Shown here: positions 46,435-56,452 of the stretch, one piece after another
How the letters are laid out: each line of letters starts with the position of its first letter
How positions within the stretch are numbered: position 1 is the first letter of the stretch
DNA from: Cognatundibacterium luofuense
Lineage (GTDB): Bacteria; Pseudomonadota; Gammaproteobacteria; Burkholderiales; Burkholderiaceae_D
NCBI RefSeq assembly: GCF_018139685.1
Contig: NZ_JAGSPN010000007.1
Coordinates: forward strand, 1-64,000
Reading direction: 5' to 3'
DNA: 64,000 nt
Translations under genes and position numbers: made by a program
Notes under the pieces: generated by a model
What the model was told of the DNA's origin: nothing
What the model saw: the letters and a program-made list of their open reading frames with translations, nothing else
Database searches by the model: none

Positions 46435-47631
46435 TTACAGCGTGGACGCCAGTGCGCAGCGTTTATAGCAACGTGCAGCATCCTCTTCCTGTCCAAGCGA
46501 ATCAAATAACTGAGCAAGCTTAAGATTCGCTTCACGCACCGTATCACCAGCAATTGCATCATCAATTGCCTGCTCAAAATGTCGTTGGGCCTTACCCCAA
46601 AGTTTTTGGCGATGGCACAGAGTCCCCAACGTCAATGCCAGCTCTGCATCTGACGGATGCTCTGATACCCAACGCTCACAATTCTCGATCTGCGCCAAAA
46701 GCGCTGCTGATCCCTCAGGAGCCGCTGCGTCACGATATGGTTTCAGCAAGCGCTCATCCCATTTTTCTTCCATCGCTTTTTCAACAACCGCTCGAGCTTC
46801 ATCAAATAAGCCGCGTTCGTTAAATGCGGTTGCTGCATGCAATGCAACCGACACCCGCTTTCTTTCCGATGACGGAATCTCAAACCACACGCGCTTCAAT
46901 GATTCGCCATCATGACCGTGATCTTTCAGCAGATCTTCATATGACAAGTCTTTCAAGCGCGCTGCCAGCGCGGGATGAATTGCGTGATGCTTCTCGAGGG
47001 TCTTCACCAGCTTTAAAACATCTTGCCAACGGCGTGCCTGCTGATTTGCCTTGAGAGCCCAACGAAGCACTTGAATGTGGCGACTCCCGTTTGCCTGGAG
47101 TTCTTTAATCGATTCAAGTGCTTTTTCTGAATCATGCTGATCAACATGCAATTCCGTCGCCGTTACAAGCCGGGCAACCTTGTGACTATTGTCTGTCGCC
47201 GCATCCTCCAACCATTGATCACGACGACTAAACTGTCCCATATGATGGGCCGCACGCGCACCGATAAGCGATGCGATACTGCCATTTTCAGGCAACTCAG
47301 CTGCTCGGCTGGCAGCTTTCTCTGCATAACCAAACCGCCCTTCAAATAAAGTACGAATCGATTCACGAAGAGCCTTGTTTGCATCCCGCTCTCTTTTTCC
47401 CTGACGGTATTCAGCTACTTTAGCCGGCATTCTCCGCGCGGACTCGATTGCATTCAATGCTAAATGGAACGCAACAAACAGCAGTAATAAGGCAATTATC
47501 GCCAGATTCAATGAAAGGTCTATCCTGTAAGGAGGGAAAAAGACAACAATATTACCCGGGTTATACCGTGCTCCGATTGCCAATCCGACAGCAAAAGTGA
47601 ATAAAACCAGAAGGCGAATAAAAATACGCAT
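46435..47631 (-). CDS. hemY: HemY-type TPR membrane protein
   Basis: A 398-residue inner-membrane protein of the proteobacterial HemY family (not the protoporphyrinogen oxidase of the same name). Two membrane helices (about residues 5-24 and 39-60) with RYNPGNIVVFFPPYRIDLS between them are typical. The cytoplasmic part has TPR-like helices, for example ALTLGTLCHRQKLWGKAQRHFEQAI. It is thought to assist late haem synthesis; the exact role is unclear. It is four bp after hemX. Confidence 0.93.
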   Translation of the reverse strand: MRIFIRLLVLFTFAVGLAIGARYNPGNIVVFFPPYRIDLSLNLAIIALLLLFVAFHLALNAIESARRMPAKVAEYRQGKRERDANKALRESIRTLFEGRFGYAEKAASRAAELPENGSIASLIGARAAHHMGQFSRRDQWLEDAATDNSHKVARLVTATELHVDQHDSEKALESIKELQANGSRHIQVLRWALKANQQARRWQDVLKLVKTLEKHHAIHPALAARLKDLSYEDLLKDHGHDGESLKRVWFEIPSSERKRVSVALHAATAFNERGLFDEARAVVEKAMEEKWDERLLKPYRDAAAPEGSAALLAQIENCERWVSEHPSDAELALTLGTLCHRQKLWGKAQRHFEQAIDDAIAGDTVREANLKLAQLFDSLGQEEDAARCYKRCALASTL

Positions 47632-47635
47632 AATT

Positions 47636-48775
47636 TCAAGGCTTCACTTTGTAATTACGAACTGCAGTCAGACTCTCTGATAAGTTTGGCATTTCAATCG
47701 ATAAATTACTGCCCTGAATTTGCCTTAACAATGTCTGCACTGTCTGCGTTTGTTTTGCACGACTATCGAAATATTTACCAAGCACATCCTGTGCAAGGAT
47801 AATGTCATTACGAAAAACACCCTCATTACGCGACAAAAGGGCAAGGCGCGCATTTAACAAACGCAACTTCAGATTTTCGCGAGCGAAATATGCCTGTTCC
47901 GGCGCAAGCAATAATGCATCAGGATGCTCAACATTACGTACGCGAACCAACTGTTTTAACTCAGCCCACATTTCAGTAGAAAAACTCTGCCACCCGTCCT
48001 GCAATTTTGCTGAAAAAGTCAGCTCTTCGGACACAGATTGTTCATTCTTACCTGATTTCATGCTGTTCGACTTCGGCAGCACCCGCAGTGGTGCCTTAGG
48101 TGCAGCAGCCACCGGAACAGTCTTCTCTGCAGACCACAGAGGAATATGATCGACTTGCGCAATTACGCTATCAAGCCGCAGTGCAATCCCGGGCAAATCC
48201 AGGGCTGGCAAAGATTTAAGCCGCTCAATATCTTTGGCGATGGCTCTCCGGATAGCAATAAACTGCGGTTTCTCTGATTTCGCCAATCGGTTATCTGCAT
48301 TTTGCAATGCAATCAGTGCACCCGGCACATTGCCTGCAAGCTGAAGCTGCTGACTTGCGGTAGAAAGGACCTGTTCAATTTCAGCCAGCGCCCACTCATC
48401 ACGATTACGGGATAAATCCTGATAAACCTGCTCTAGTGCAAGCTGCTGGCTTTGCGCCTCTGTTTGCTTTCCTTCAAGCAAAATGATTTTCGCTTGCATT
48501 TCTTTCACGGTTTCCTGTGCGCTTTTAGCCAGCACACGGGTTTCATTACCGCTCAGATCAGAGGATTGCAAGCGACGTGCAACTTCCTCCCGCAACGAAG
48601 AAATCTGGTTTTGAGAAGTCCACCAATTTGCTGCCAAAAGAATTGCCAGCACACCGGACACAACATATGCCGGATGCACCCACCCACCCTGCGGAGAGTG
48701 GACGATTGCTGGCGTCGCAACCGGAGACGCGGTAGTCGGAGCTGATACTCCGTTTGGATTTTCCTGTTCGTTCAT
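47636..48775 (-). CDS. hemX: HemX-type membrane protein
   Basis: A 379-residue protein of the HemX family, historically annotated as uroporphyrinogen-III C-methyltransferase but lacking methyltransferase motifs. One membrane helix (about residues 33-52) follows a Pro/Ala/Thr-rich N-terminus. A coiled coil (about 55-125) and a helical domain with LSTASQQLQLAGNVPGALIALQNADNRL come after it. The start overlaps hemD by 4 bp. Confidence 0.92.
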   Translation of the reverse strand: MNEQENPNGVSAPTTASPVATPAIVHSPQGGWVHPAYVVSGVLAILLAANWWTSQNQISSLREEVARRLQSSDLSGNETRVLAKSAQETVKEMQAKIILLEGKQTEAQSQQLALEQVYQDLSRNRDEWALAEIEQVLSTASQQLQLAGNVPGALIALQNADNRLAKSEKPQFIAIRRAIAKDIERLKSLPALDLPGIALRLDSVIAQVDHIPLWSAEKTVPVAAAPKAPLRVLPKSNSMKSGKNEQSVSEELTFSAKLQDGWQSFSTEMWAELKQLVRVRNVEHPDALLLAPEQAYFARENLKLRLLNARLALLSRNEGVFRNDIILAQDVLGKYFDSRAKQTQTVQTLLRQIQGSNLSIEMPNLSESLTAVRNYKVKP

Positions 48776-49548
48776 ACTATGCTTGAAAGTGCGATCATTA
48801 AATTCTGATCACCAGAGCCTGTCAGTTCAATTCGGGAAAACCCGAGCTGCCTGGCAGTTTCTGCAATTCTGACATGCGGGACAAAAAGCCGCTGCGATTG
48901 CAATTTTGCCACGAATGCGCGATCTTCACCGAGTCTTTCCGCAAAGCTTATCAGGAAACGCAGTGATTCCGAGCTGGTTATGACCCATTCGTTTTGTTCT
49001 GACAACAAAGAGGCAAGCAATTTCGCGCGGGTGATATCAAACACTGGCGGCTGTCGGTGATACGCTATCAGCGACACCACTTCCATACCACGGGCAGTCA
49101 ACTGGCTGAAAAGTAATTCACGTCCGGTCTGCCCTCTCACTATCAATGCTTTCTTACCGTCGAAACGCGATGCATCGATCAATTCAAGCAGCGCCTCCGA
49201 ATCCATCCTGTCTTCAACGCCCGGTGCAATCACCTCAAAAACCTGCCCATGCAAATGCCTGCGTATTGCCTCAGCTCCGGAAAAACCAACTGCAGCAGCA
49301 ACGGTCTGCAGCGGCCAGGTTCTTTCATGCCCATCGAAAAAAGTATCGACTGCATTTGGACTGACGAATACAACTAAAGCGTATTTTTCCAGGTCAGCCC
49401 AAACAGAATCAATTTCAGATTTATCCTCTAACGCCGTAATTTCCAGCATTGGAAAAGCAACTGCCCGGAAACCGGCAGCAGAGAGCGATTCACACATGAC
49501 CTGCGCTTGCGCAAACGGTCGTGTCACAATAACTGTTGAAGAAGTCAT
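48772..49548 (-). CDS. hemD: Uroporphyrinogen-III synthase
   Basis: Closes hydroxymethylbilane into uroporphyrinogen III. The ATG at 49548 (MTSSTVIVTRPFAQAQ) is preferred over a longer frame from 49611 that would overlap hemC. Segments VTRPFAQAQVMCESLSAAGF, LVVFVSPNAVDTFF and VITSSESLRFL match the family, which is otherwise poorly conserved. About 258 residues. It sits 19 bp after hemC. Confidence 0.92.
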   Translation of the reverse strand: MTSSTVIVTRPFAQAQVMCESLSAAGFRAVAFPMLEITALEDKSEIDSVWADLEKYALVVFVSPNAVDTFFDGHERTWPLQTVAAAVGFSGAEAIRRHLHGQVFEVIAPGVEDRMDSEALLELIDASRFDGKKALIVRGQTGRELLFSQLTARGMEVVSLIAYHRQPPVFDITRAKLLASLLSEQNEWVITSSESLRFLISFAERLGEDRAFVAKLQSQRLFVPHVRIAETARQLGFSRIELTGSGDQNLMIALSSIV

Positions 49549-49567
49549 GTGCAGCGCTGTTTTATTT

Positions 49568-50512
49568 TTACTCAGTTGCCGCACGACATGCCGCCAGAAT
49601 TGCAGCAGCATCCTGTTCGGTCAGTAACCGAATAACCGAACTGGTAAGTTGATCTATTTCTGAAACGCTGGCCGACAAATCAGCCTTTGCAACCCTTGCC
49701 CCGTCAATATCAGCGATCATTGCTCTGAAACGTACATTCCCATCTGCAATTTGCACATGCGCAGCCAACGGAACCTGGCAACTACCTCCGAAAGCCCTGG
49801 AGACAGTGCGTTCAGCATTAACACTGATTGCTGTATCAGTATGATTCAACGGCGCCAGCAAAGCAGCAAGTTCCGGACGTCCCGCAGGGATTTCAATTGC
49901 CATCGCACCCTGCCCAGCTGCGGGCAAACTATCCTCCGGATCCAGAACTGCACGAATACGCTCCGGCATTCGCAATCGTTTCAAACCAGCTGCCGCCAGA
50001 ATGATTGCCGCATATTCACCTTCATCCAGCTTACGCAAACGGGTACCGAGATTACCTCTCAGCGGACGAATTTCTAAATGCGGATAGCGTTGTGCAATCA
50101 TTGCCTGACGACGAAGGCTGCTGGTGCCCACGACACTGCCCGGAGGTAATTTTGATAAATGCGCAAAAGCTGAAGATACGAATGCGTCGCGCGGATCCTC
50201 GCGCTCCAGTATGGCTGCAAGCTCAAATCCTTCCGGCAGCTCCATCGGAACATCTTTCAGCGAGTGAACAGCAAGATCTGCACGCCCTTCACTCATCGCC
50301 ACTTCAAGCTCTTTGACAAACAAGCCCTTACCGCCAACCTTTGACAATGCGCGGTCAAGAATCTGATCACCACGCGTCGTCATTCCTAAAATTTGTACAT
50401 CACATGTCGGGTACAAAGTTTTCAGGCGATCTCTGACATGTTCAGCTTGCCACATTGCAAGCGGACTTTCACGCGATGCGATTACGAGCTTTTCAGGTAC
50501 GGAAAAATTCAA
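49568..50512 (-). CDS. hemC: Porphobilinogen deaminase (hydroxymethylbilane synthase)
   Basis: Polymerises four porphobilinogens. [15 protein letters not shown] near the start, then [22 protein letters not shown], and the cofactor-binding Cys in [13 protein letters not shown] at about residue 240 are all present. 314 residues, full length. It is the first gene of the hemC-hemD-hemX-hemY run and divergent from trpS. Confidence 0.97.
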   Translation of the reverse strand: MNFSVPEKLVIASRESPLAMWQAEHVRDRLKTLYPTCDVQILGMTTRGDQILDRALSKVGGKGLFVKELEVAMSEGRADLAVHSLKDVPMELPEGFELAAILEREDPRDAFVSSAFAHLSKLPPGSVVGTSSLRRQAMIAQRYPHLEIRPLRGNLGTRLRKLDEGEYAAIILAAAGLKRLRMPERIRAVLDPEDSLPAAGQGAMAIEIPAGRPELAALLAPLNHTDTAISVNAERTVSRAFGGSCQVPLAAHVQIADGNVRFRAMIADIDGARVAKADLSASVSEIDQLTSSVIRLLTEQDAAAILAACRAATE

Positions 50513-50755
50513 GATAGGCTTCCTAAATCAAAACAAATGTCGGATAAAACCGGATGCGGCGCATTCTAACACTGGCAGCATTGACAATCCCCCCGTTTTG
50601 ATCAAAGTTTCAGGTTAAAATTGAGACAGGTTTTGCAATTTGCAGATCAAAGACCAGCGTGGATGTGTGCTCCGATAATAATCAATGTATGCACCGTCGG
50701 TCGATTTACTTACTGTACTTAATGAGACTGAGCATTTTTGCTCACAATAATTTTT

Positions 50756-51781
50756 ATGCAAGAAACAATTCAAACAGAAAAAAAAGAACACCTGATTCTG
50801 ACCGGCGACCGCCCTACCGGCCCACTGCACATTGGTCATTACGTAGGTAGTTTGCGAAACCGTGTCAGCTACCAGCATCAGTACAAACAGTACATCATGA
50901 TTGCCGATGGACAGGCACTGACCGATAACATGGATAATCCGACAAAGGTACTGAATAACGTGCTCGAAGTTGCACTCGATTATCTTGCGGTTGGTATCGA
51001 TCCGTCCAAAACTACCATCTTTATCCAGTCTCAGATTCCGGAACTGACTGAACTGACCTTTTACTATATGAATCTGGTCACGGTTTCACGCCTGGAACGC
51101 AATCCGACGATCAAACAGGAGATCGTCATGCGCAATTTTGAACGCGATATCCCTGCTGGTTTCCTGACCTATCCGGTCAGCCAGGCCGCTGATATCACAG
51201 CATTCAAAGCATCACTGGTGCCTGTCGGGGAAGATCAAATTCCGATGATCGAACAAACCAACGAAATTGTGCGTCGTTTTAACCGTCTGGTGAACAAAGA
51301 CATTCTGGTTGAATGTGAAGCGTTTGTTCCGGAAATTGGCCGCTTACCAGGCATCGACGGCAAGGCAAAAATGAGTAAATCGCTGGGTAATGCGATCAAT
51401 CTCTGCTCCACTGCACAGGAAGTAACAGCTGCCGTACGTAATATCTACACCGACCCGCTGCATCTGAAAGTCAGCGACCCCGGCCATCTGGAAGGCAATG
51501 TCGCATTTATGTATCTGGATGCGTTTGATCCTGACAAAGAAGGCCTGCAGGCAATGAAGGATCACTACGTACGCGGCGGCCTGGGTGACTCCGTTGTTAA
51601 GAAGCGTCTGGAAGGCATAATGCAAGAATTACTTGGCCCGATTCGTGAGCGACGTGAAGAATTTGCCAAAGATAAAGGGCAAGTAATGGAAATACTTCGT
51701 CAGGGAACAATGCGTGCACGTGAAGTTGCTGCGCGCACGACGGATGAAGTGAAATCTGCAATTGGCCTGAAGTACTTCTGA
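50756..51781 (+). CDS. trpS: Tryptophanyl-tRNA synthetase
   Basis: Class I synthetase. The ATG at 50756 (MQETIQ) is preferred to a TTG at 50738. The HIGH motif is in [13 protein letters not shown] and the KMSKS motif in [13 protein letters not shown]. About 341 residues, of the shorter trpS type. The next gene starts two bp after its stop. Confidence 0.97.
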   Translation: MQETIQTEKKEHLILTGDRPTGPLHIGHYVGSLRNRVSYQHQYKQYIMIADGQALTDNMDNPTKVLNNVLEVALDYLAVGIDPSKTTIFIQSQIPELTELTFYYMNLVTVSRLERNPTIKQEIVMRNFERDIPAGFLTYPVSQAADITAFKASLVPVGEDQIPMIEQTNEIVRRFNRLVNKDILVECEAFVPEIGRLPGIDGKAKMSKSLGNAINLCSTAQEVTAAVRNIYTDPLHLKVSDPGHLEGNVAFMYLDAFDPDKEGLQAMKDHYVRGGLGDSVVKKRLEGIMQELLGPIRERREEFAKDKGQVMEILRQGTMRAREVAARTTDEVKSAIGLKYF

Positions 51782-51783
51782 CC

Positions 51784-53004
51784 ATGACGGTGCAGGAAAT
51801 TTCGCAAAAACATGCCCGTTTCCTGCACCTGAACGCGCAGGGTCTGCTGCGCTACCCGCAAGGAAAACCTGAAAAGACTCATGTGCTGGCGTGCATACGC
51901 CAGATGGGTGTACTTCAAATTGACACGATCAATGTAGTGGCACGCAGTCCGTATCTGGTACTCTGGTCACGACTCGGGAATTACAAGCCGAATTTCCTGA
52001 ACGAGTTATTGGCAGAAACAAAGCTTTTTGAGTACTGGGCGCATGAGGCAAGTTTTCTTCCTATTGAAGAATTTGCGCATTTCCGACACCAAATGCTTGA
52101 CCCCGCCCATCTTGGATGGCGTTTTAATCACCGATGGCTGAGCGAACAGTCAGAAAACATTCGTCAGGTTTTAGAAAAAATCTCTGAGACGGGCCCGATG
52201 CGATCAAAAGACTTCGAACATCGCAGGAATAGTACAAGCGGCTGGTGGGACTGGAAACCTGAAAAAAAATCACTTGAAGTACTGCTCACAACGGGGCAGT
52301 TAATGATCCGGGAACGCGACCAGTTTCAGCGCGTGTATGATCTTACATCGCGCGTACTGCCAGACTGGCGCGACACGGACAACCCCTACTCTCCCAAAGA
52401 CAGTGAAAAACACTTGCTGCACAAAGCAATTGAAGCGCTCGGAATAGCATGCGCAGAGTGGATACCAGACTATTTCAGGATGCGCCTGAAGCACGTTAAC
52501 CTGGAAAACTTCCTTGAAGAGCAAGTCAGTTCAGGTAATTTGCTTGCGGTAAAAATTGAGGATGATACGCGTCGTTTTTTCGTCCATCAGCAATTCGCCT
52601 CCCTCTTAATCAACCCGCCGGCTCTTTCAAGCACAATGAAAGGGACTCGTATTCTTTCTCCATTTGATCCTGTTGTGTGGGACCGACGCCGGGCGAAGGA
52701 ATTATTCAGTTTTGATTACCGCCTCGAATGCTATACGCCTGAGCACAAACGTCGTTACGGTTATTTTTGTTTGCCCGTTCTGAGAAATGGTCAGTTCGTG
52801 GCCCGCCTTGATGCTAAAGCGCATCGCCAGCAAAAGATTTTCGAAATAAAGTCTTTACATCCTGAGCAAAGCATCCGGCAATCTGCTTCTTTATTTGCTG
52901 ATGTTCACAAAAAACTCACGGAAATGGCGTCATGGCATGGTTGCGAAAGCATACGTTACGGCGCCGGTATACCTTCTGAGTATCGACTTACCCACGAATG
53001 TTAA
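51784..53004 (+). CDS. YcaQ-like winged-helix DNA glycosylase
   Basis: A 406-residue member of the HTH_42 (YcaQ/AlkX) family, whose E. coli member unhooks interstrand DNA crosslinks. Segments ACIRQMGVLQIDTINVVARSPYLVLWSRL, FEYWAHEASFLPIEEF and LLSPFDPVVWDRRR-like (ILSPFDPVVWDRRRAKELFSF) are family hallmarks; the QxD of QIDT fits the catalytic signature. It is probably transcribed with trpS. Confidence 0.88.
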   Translation: MTVQEISQKHARFLHLNAQGLLRYPQGKPEKTHVLACIRQMGVLQIDTINVVARSPYLVLWSRLGNYKPNFLNELLAETKLFEYWAHEASFLPIEEFAHFRHQMLDPAHLGWRFNHRWLSEQSENIRQVLEKISETGPMRSKDFEHRRNSTSGWWDWKPEKKSLEVLLTTGQLMIRERDQFQRVYDLTSRVLPDWRDTDNPYSPKDSEKHLLHKAIEALGIACAEWIPDYFRMRLKHVNLENFLEEQVSSGNLLAVKIEDDTRRFFVHQQFASLLINPPALSSTMKGTRILSPFDPVVWDRRRAKELFSFDYRLECYTPEHKRRYGYFCLPVLRNGQFVARLDAKAHRQQKIFEIKSLHPEQSIRQSASLFADVHKKLTEMASWHGCESIRYGAGIPSEYRLTHEC

Positions 53005-53151
53005 GTTAACCAGCAGCCTCATCATCATGCTGTTTTTTTACATGATGAAATGATGAATATCTTTCCGGTCAGAAAACTTCTTTCCTTCTTATAAACCCGA
53101 TACAATGCACGTCTGTATTGTTCGACTCCGTACTTTGTAGACTGCCTGACT

Positions 53152-53787
53152 ATGATCCGAATTCTGATTGCTGACGACCACACCATTATGCGCGAAGGCC
53201 TTAAGCGTATTCTGGACGGTATTGAAGATATTCAGGTTATCGGTGAAGCAGTGGATGGATTTGATACGCTGGACAAGGTACGACACAATGAATTTGATGT
53301 CCTGCTGATGGATTTATCCATGCCAGGTCGTAGCGGAGTTGACCTTATTCGCCAGATTAAAGATGAATTTCCCAAGCTGCCTATTCTGATTCTGACAATG
53401 CACGAGGAAGAACAGTACGCAGTCCGCGCCATTCGCGCCGGTGCACGCGGATATCTGACGAAAGAGAGTGCAGGTACGCAGCTGGTGACTGCCTTGCGCA
53501 AAGTCGCTTCCGGCCGCCCTTACATCAGTATTGAAGTCGCTGAGCAACTGGCCATGAATGCTATGCCGGCAAGCGACGATATGCCGCACACTGCCTTGTC
53601 TGACCGTGAATTCGAAGTCTTTTGCCATCTGGTGAAAGGAAAATCGATTACCGAAATTGGTGACATGCTGCATCTCAGCGTAAAAACGGTCAGCACACAC
53701 AAAATGCGTATCATGCAAAAGATGAACATGAGTAATCTTTCAGACATGGTTCAGTACGCAATCACACATAACCTGCTGCAATCCTGA
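53152..53787 (+). CDS. NarL/FixJ-type response regulator
   Basis: Receiver domain (about residues 1-120) with phosphoacceptor Asp54 in LLMDLSMPG, acidic D8/D9 and Lys in GYLTKES. A LuxR-type helix-turn-helix (about 145-210) carries LSDREFEVFCHLVKGKSITEIGDMLHLSVKTVSTHK. 211 residues. The likely partner is the HisKA_3 kinase at 56453, which is of the NarX/DegS class that pairs with such regulators; the intervening 2.7 kb of signalling genes supports one module. Confidence 0.94.
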   Translation: MIRILIADDHTIMREGLKRILDGIEDIQVIGEAVDGFDTLDKVRHNEFDVLLMDLSMPGRSGVDLIRQIKDEFPKLPILILTMHEEEQYAVRAIRAGARGYLTKESAGTQLVTALRKVASGRPYISIEVAEQLAMNAMPASDDMPHTALSDREFEVFCHLVKGKSITEIGDMLHLSVKTVSTHKMRIMQKMNMSNLSDMVQYAITHNLLQS

Positions 53788-53853
53788 CTCTGCGCTTGTA
53801 GGAATATTCCTATAACAGCGACGCGGAATCTGACATTTCAATTCAGCATCCCC

Positions 53854-53867
53854 CTGATTTAAATCAA
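53854..53867. promoter_or_regulatory. Candidate FNR/ANR box
   Basis: CTGAT-TTAA-ATCAA differs at one base from the TTGAT-N4-ATCAA consensus. It lies 71 bp before the ATG of the receiver gene and upstream of the FNR-type regulator gene itself, suggesting autoregulation. Confidence 0.6.
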
Positions 53868-53924
53868 GCCTGCATTTCCTGATAATACTCATACGCAACA
53901 AGCGGTGATGTGTATCAAGAAATC

Positions 53925-54308
53925 ATGAATTTATTTATCGTTGAAGACTCCATTCTGATTCAGAACAGGCTTGTCAGATTTATCGAAGAAATCCCTGGCA
54001 TGCATGTTGTTGGCGTAAGCGCTGACATCCGTTCTGCGTATGAAGGTGTTATGCGTCACAACACTGACGCCATGATTCTCGATCTGCAACTTGGTGAAGA
54101 AAGTGGTCTGACTCTGCTGCGGGAAATCAAAAAAACCCGTCCGGAAATTAAAGTTGTCGTACTGACCAATCATTCAACTGAGGATTACCGCGCACAGGCA
54201 TTACGTGCCGGCGCTGATGGTTTTTTAGATAAGTCCCGGGATTTCGGCGAAATCCCTGCTTATCTGATGCGCTGGCAAGGACCGGATTTCAATTCTCAGA
54301 TTAACTAA
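53925..54308 (+). CDS. Single-domain response regulator
   Basis: From the ATG at 53925 (MNLFIVEDS) the 127-residue protein is only a receiver domain. Asp53 is in MILDLQLGEESG; the Lys of the active site is in GFLDKSRD. It has no output domain. It could act as a phosphate sink or signal by protein contact. It lies 22 bp before the FNR-type gene in the same direction. Confidence 0.88.
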   Translation: MNLFIVEDSILIQNRLVRFIEEIPGMHVVGVSADIRSAYEGVMRHNTDAMILDLQLGEESGLTLLREIKKTRPEIKVVVLTNHSTEDYRAQALRAGADGFLDKSRDFGEIPAYLMRWQGPDFNSQIN

Positions 54309-54330
54309 CTTTTTCGTGCGGAGACTCAAA

Positions 54331-55200
54331 ATGACGACTGCAGCATTTCAAAGCCAAGGCGGCACAACAAAACGTATGGTCAGCATGGGCGGATCGAATG
54401 AAGCCGGCTGGCGCTGCCACGGCAATCTCTGGTCAAATCTGCGCGAAATATGTGATCTGTTGCATATTCAGGCTCCGGTAGCCTGTCAGGATGACGAAGT
54501 TCTGTTTCAGCACGTACGTTTCAAAGCAGGTCAGCGCGTTCATACTATCGGCCAGACATTCGATACGCTGTATCTGGTGAACTCCGGGTTCCTGAAAACT
54601 GTGCTGATCGATGAATACGGCAATGAGCAAGTGTTGAGCTTCCCGATGAAAGGTGACTTGCTGGGCATCGATGGCATCCATTCGCAACATCATGCTTCAG
54701 AAGCGGTTGCATTATCTGATTGTGACATTATCCTGATTCCATACAAAGTATTTGCAGCGCTGGGCCGCAGCCATGCTGAGCTGGAACATGCGATGTTCTC
54801 TGTGCTGAGCCGCGAACTGGTACGCGAACAGATTATGATTGGCATGCTGAGTGCGCTGAGTGCAGAAGCCAAAGTTGCCCGCTTCCTGACAAATCTGGGT
54901 GAACGTTTTAGTATGCTGGGCTATTCCGGCAAATCGTTCAACCTGCGTATGACCCGCCATGAAATCGGCAGCTATCTTGGTCTGACGCTGGAAACCGTCA
55001 GCCGTACACTGTCTGCGTTTAATGAAATGGGGCTGATTCAGGTTGATCAGCGCGAAATCACCCTGCTGGACACGAATGCACTGAAAACACTGCGTCGTCT
55101 GCCACCTGCGAAAGCACGTGCAAAAGTAACAGATAAAGTACAGGCACTGGTCGGCAAAAAACTGATGCCGCAATGGAGTGGCGACGCAGTTGCAGCCTGA
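54331..55200 (+). CDS. Crp/FNR-family transcriptional regulator
   Basis: The ATG at 54331 (MTTAAFQ) is preferred. A cyclic-nucleotide-type sensory beta-barrel (about residues 55-170), dimer helix and C-terminal helix-turn-helix are present. The recognition helix reads LETVSRTLSAF, with the E-x-x-S-R pattern of FNR proteins that bind TTGAT boxes. Cysteines lie only at 29, 41, 52 and 131. The compact CxxC part of E. coli FNR is absent, so an oxygen-sensing 4Fe-4S cluster is possible but with altered spacing. A basic C-terminal extension (about 255-290) is unusual. It probably controls the nearby cbb3 and hemN genes. Confidence 0.88.
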   Translation: MTTAAFQSQGGTTKRMVSMGGSNEAGWRCHGNLWSNLREICDLLHIQAPVACQDDEVLFQHVRFKAGQRVHTIGQTFDTLYLVNSGFLKTVLIDEYGNEQVLSFPMKGDLLGIDGIHSQHHASEAVALSDCDIILIPYKVFAALGRSHAELEHAMFSVLSRELVREQIMIGMLSALSAEAKVARFLTNLGERFSMLGYSGKSFNLRMTRHEIGSYLGLTLETVSRTLSAFNEMGLIQVDQREITLLDTNALKTLRRLPPAKARAKVTDKVQALVGKKLMPQWSGDAVAA

Positions 55201-55260
55201 TACTGGTATTTAAAGCAAAAAAGAGTACATTTCCGTCACCTGCAATTTCGGGAGATTAAC

Positions 55261-56100
55261 ATGGCTTACAAAACCATCCTCGTCCACGTCGATGAATCAG
55301 AGCGTTGCCAGTTGCGTGTTGATATTGCTGCCGATATCGCGAGAAAATCAGAATCTCATCTGATTGGCGCCGCGATTACCGGTGTGTCACGATTTATCTA
55401 TCAGGACGGCAACCTGGGCGCTGCAGATCCGAATCTGTCGTTGCACCTGAACTATCTGAAAGAACGTGCTGAAGCAGCAGCGGCAAAGTTCCGCGTGCGC
55501 ACTGATGCACTGGGCGTGCGCTCGTCTGAGCTTGCGGTTGTCAACGATGAAGCCGGTGGTGGCATGGGTTTGCTGGCACGTTACAGCGACTTGCTGGTCA
55601 TTGGCCAAACCAACCGTGATGAGCCATCGCCAAGCGTTTTGCCGGATTTTCCAGAATATCTGGTGTTGAACACAGGTCGTCCGGTACTGGTTATTCCTTA
55701 CGCAGGCAGCTTTCCGACCATAGGCAAGCGTCCGATGATTGCATGGGATGCAAGCCGTGCCGCCACCCGCGCATTGACCGATGCACTGCCTTTGCTGAAA
55801 GAAGCAGATCTGGTGCAAGTTGCGATCTTTAATGTCAAAGCGGATCCGGATGCTCACGGTGACCAGCCTGGTGCCGACATTGCAACCTACCTCGCCCGAC
55901 ATGGCGTCAAAGTGGAAGTGTCCGTTCACAAAACCAAAACGGATATTGGTAATGCCATTTTGTCACTGGCACATGATCTGGACAGCGACTTACTGGTCAT
56001 GGGTGGTTATGGACATTCCCGTTTCCGCGAAATGATTATGGGTGGCGCAACACGTACCATTCTGGAAAGTATGACGATTCCGGTACTCATGTCGCACTGA
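55261..56100 (+). CDS. Universal stress protein (two-domain)
   Basis: A 279-residue UspA-type protein with two tandem domains (about residues 1-145 and 155-279). The second carries the ATP-binding signature G-x2-G-x9-G-S/T in GGYGHSRFREMIMGGATRT. The first begins KTILVHVDESERCQLRVDIA and is degenerate. Such genes lie in FNR/ANR regulons in other proteobacteria, and this one follows the FNR-type gene by 60 bp. Confidence 0.92.
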   Translation: MAYKTILVHVDESERCQLRVDIAADIARKSESHLIGAAITGVSRFIYQDGNLGAADPNLSLHLNYLKERAEAAAAKFRVRTDALGVRSSELAVVNDEAGGGMGLLARYSDLLVIGQTNRDEPSPSVLPDFPEYLVLNTGRPVLVIPYAGSFPTIGKRPMIAWDASRAATRALTDALPLLKEADLVQVAIFNVKADPDAHGDQPGADIATYLARHGVKVEVSVHKTKTDIGNAILSLAHDLDSDLLVMGGYGHSRFREMIMGGATRTILESMTIPVLMSH

Positions 56101-56134
56101 CCCTGCGCTGACAAAACAAAGCGTATTTATTGAG

Positions 56135-56172
56135 CCGTTCACTGATTTTCAGTGAACGGACTTTTATTTTTT
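56135..56172 (+). terminator. Terminator after the universal stress gene
   Basis: CCGTTCACTG pairs perfectly with CAGTGAACGG (10 pairs, 5-nt loop), followed by ACTTTTATTTTTT. Confidence 0.9.
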
Positions 56173-56266
56173 ACGACACAAAAAATAGCGCTGCAACCAG
56201 TCCTTTGCAAAAAAACGAACTTACCACCAGCGGCAGAACAAAGAGATTGTGCTGAAATCAGCATTT

Positions 56267-56328
56267 ACATTTTTCGGAGAGCCGGACTTTCTGCCGACGA
56301 GCGGCATTTCGCTATGCAGAACACCGCA
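56267..56328. repeat. Intergenic repeat, copy 2
   Basis: Second copy of the 61-62 bp element at 32480-32540, in the same orientation. A 26-bp core is identical, and most differences lie around the GCGGCATT part. It sits between the stress gene terminator and the histidine kinase gene. Confidence 0.85.
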
Positions 56329-56452
56329 AATAACCCAAAAACAGGCTCTGAGAACAGATGATCCTGCTCCGATGAGCCCCCTCGTGCCGAACTAAGCGCT
56401 TTGATAACAATTTTTCGCTACAATGCAAACTTTTGATTTCCGGAACATCGAT

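Noticed and set aside
53010-53038. Terminator after the YcaQ-like gene
   Set aside because: A T7 run follows CAGCA/TGCTG, but the stem is only five pairs with a long loop.
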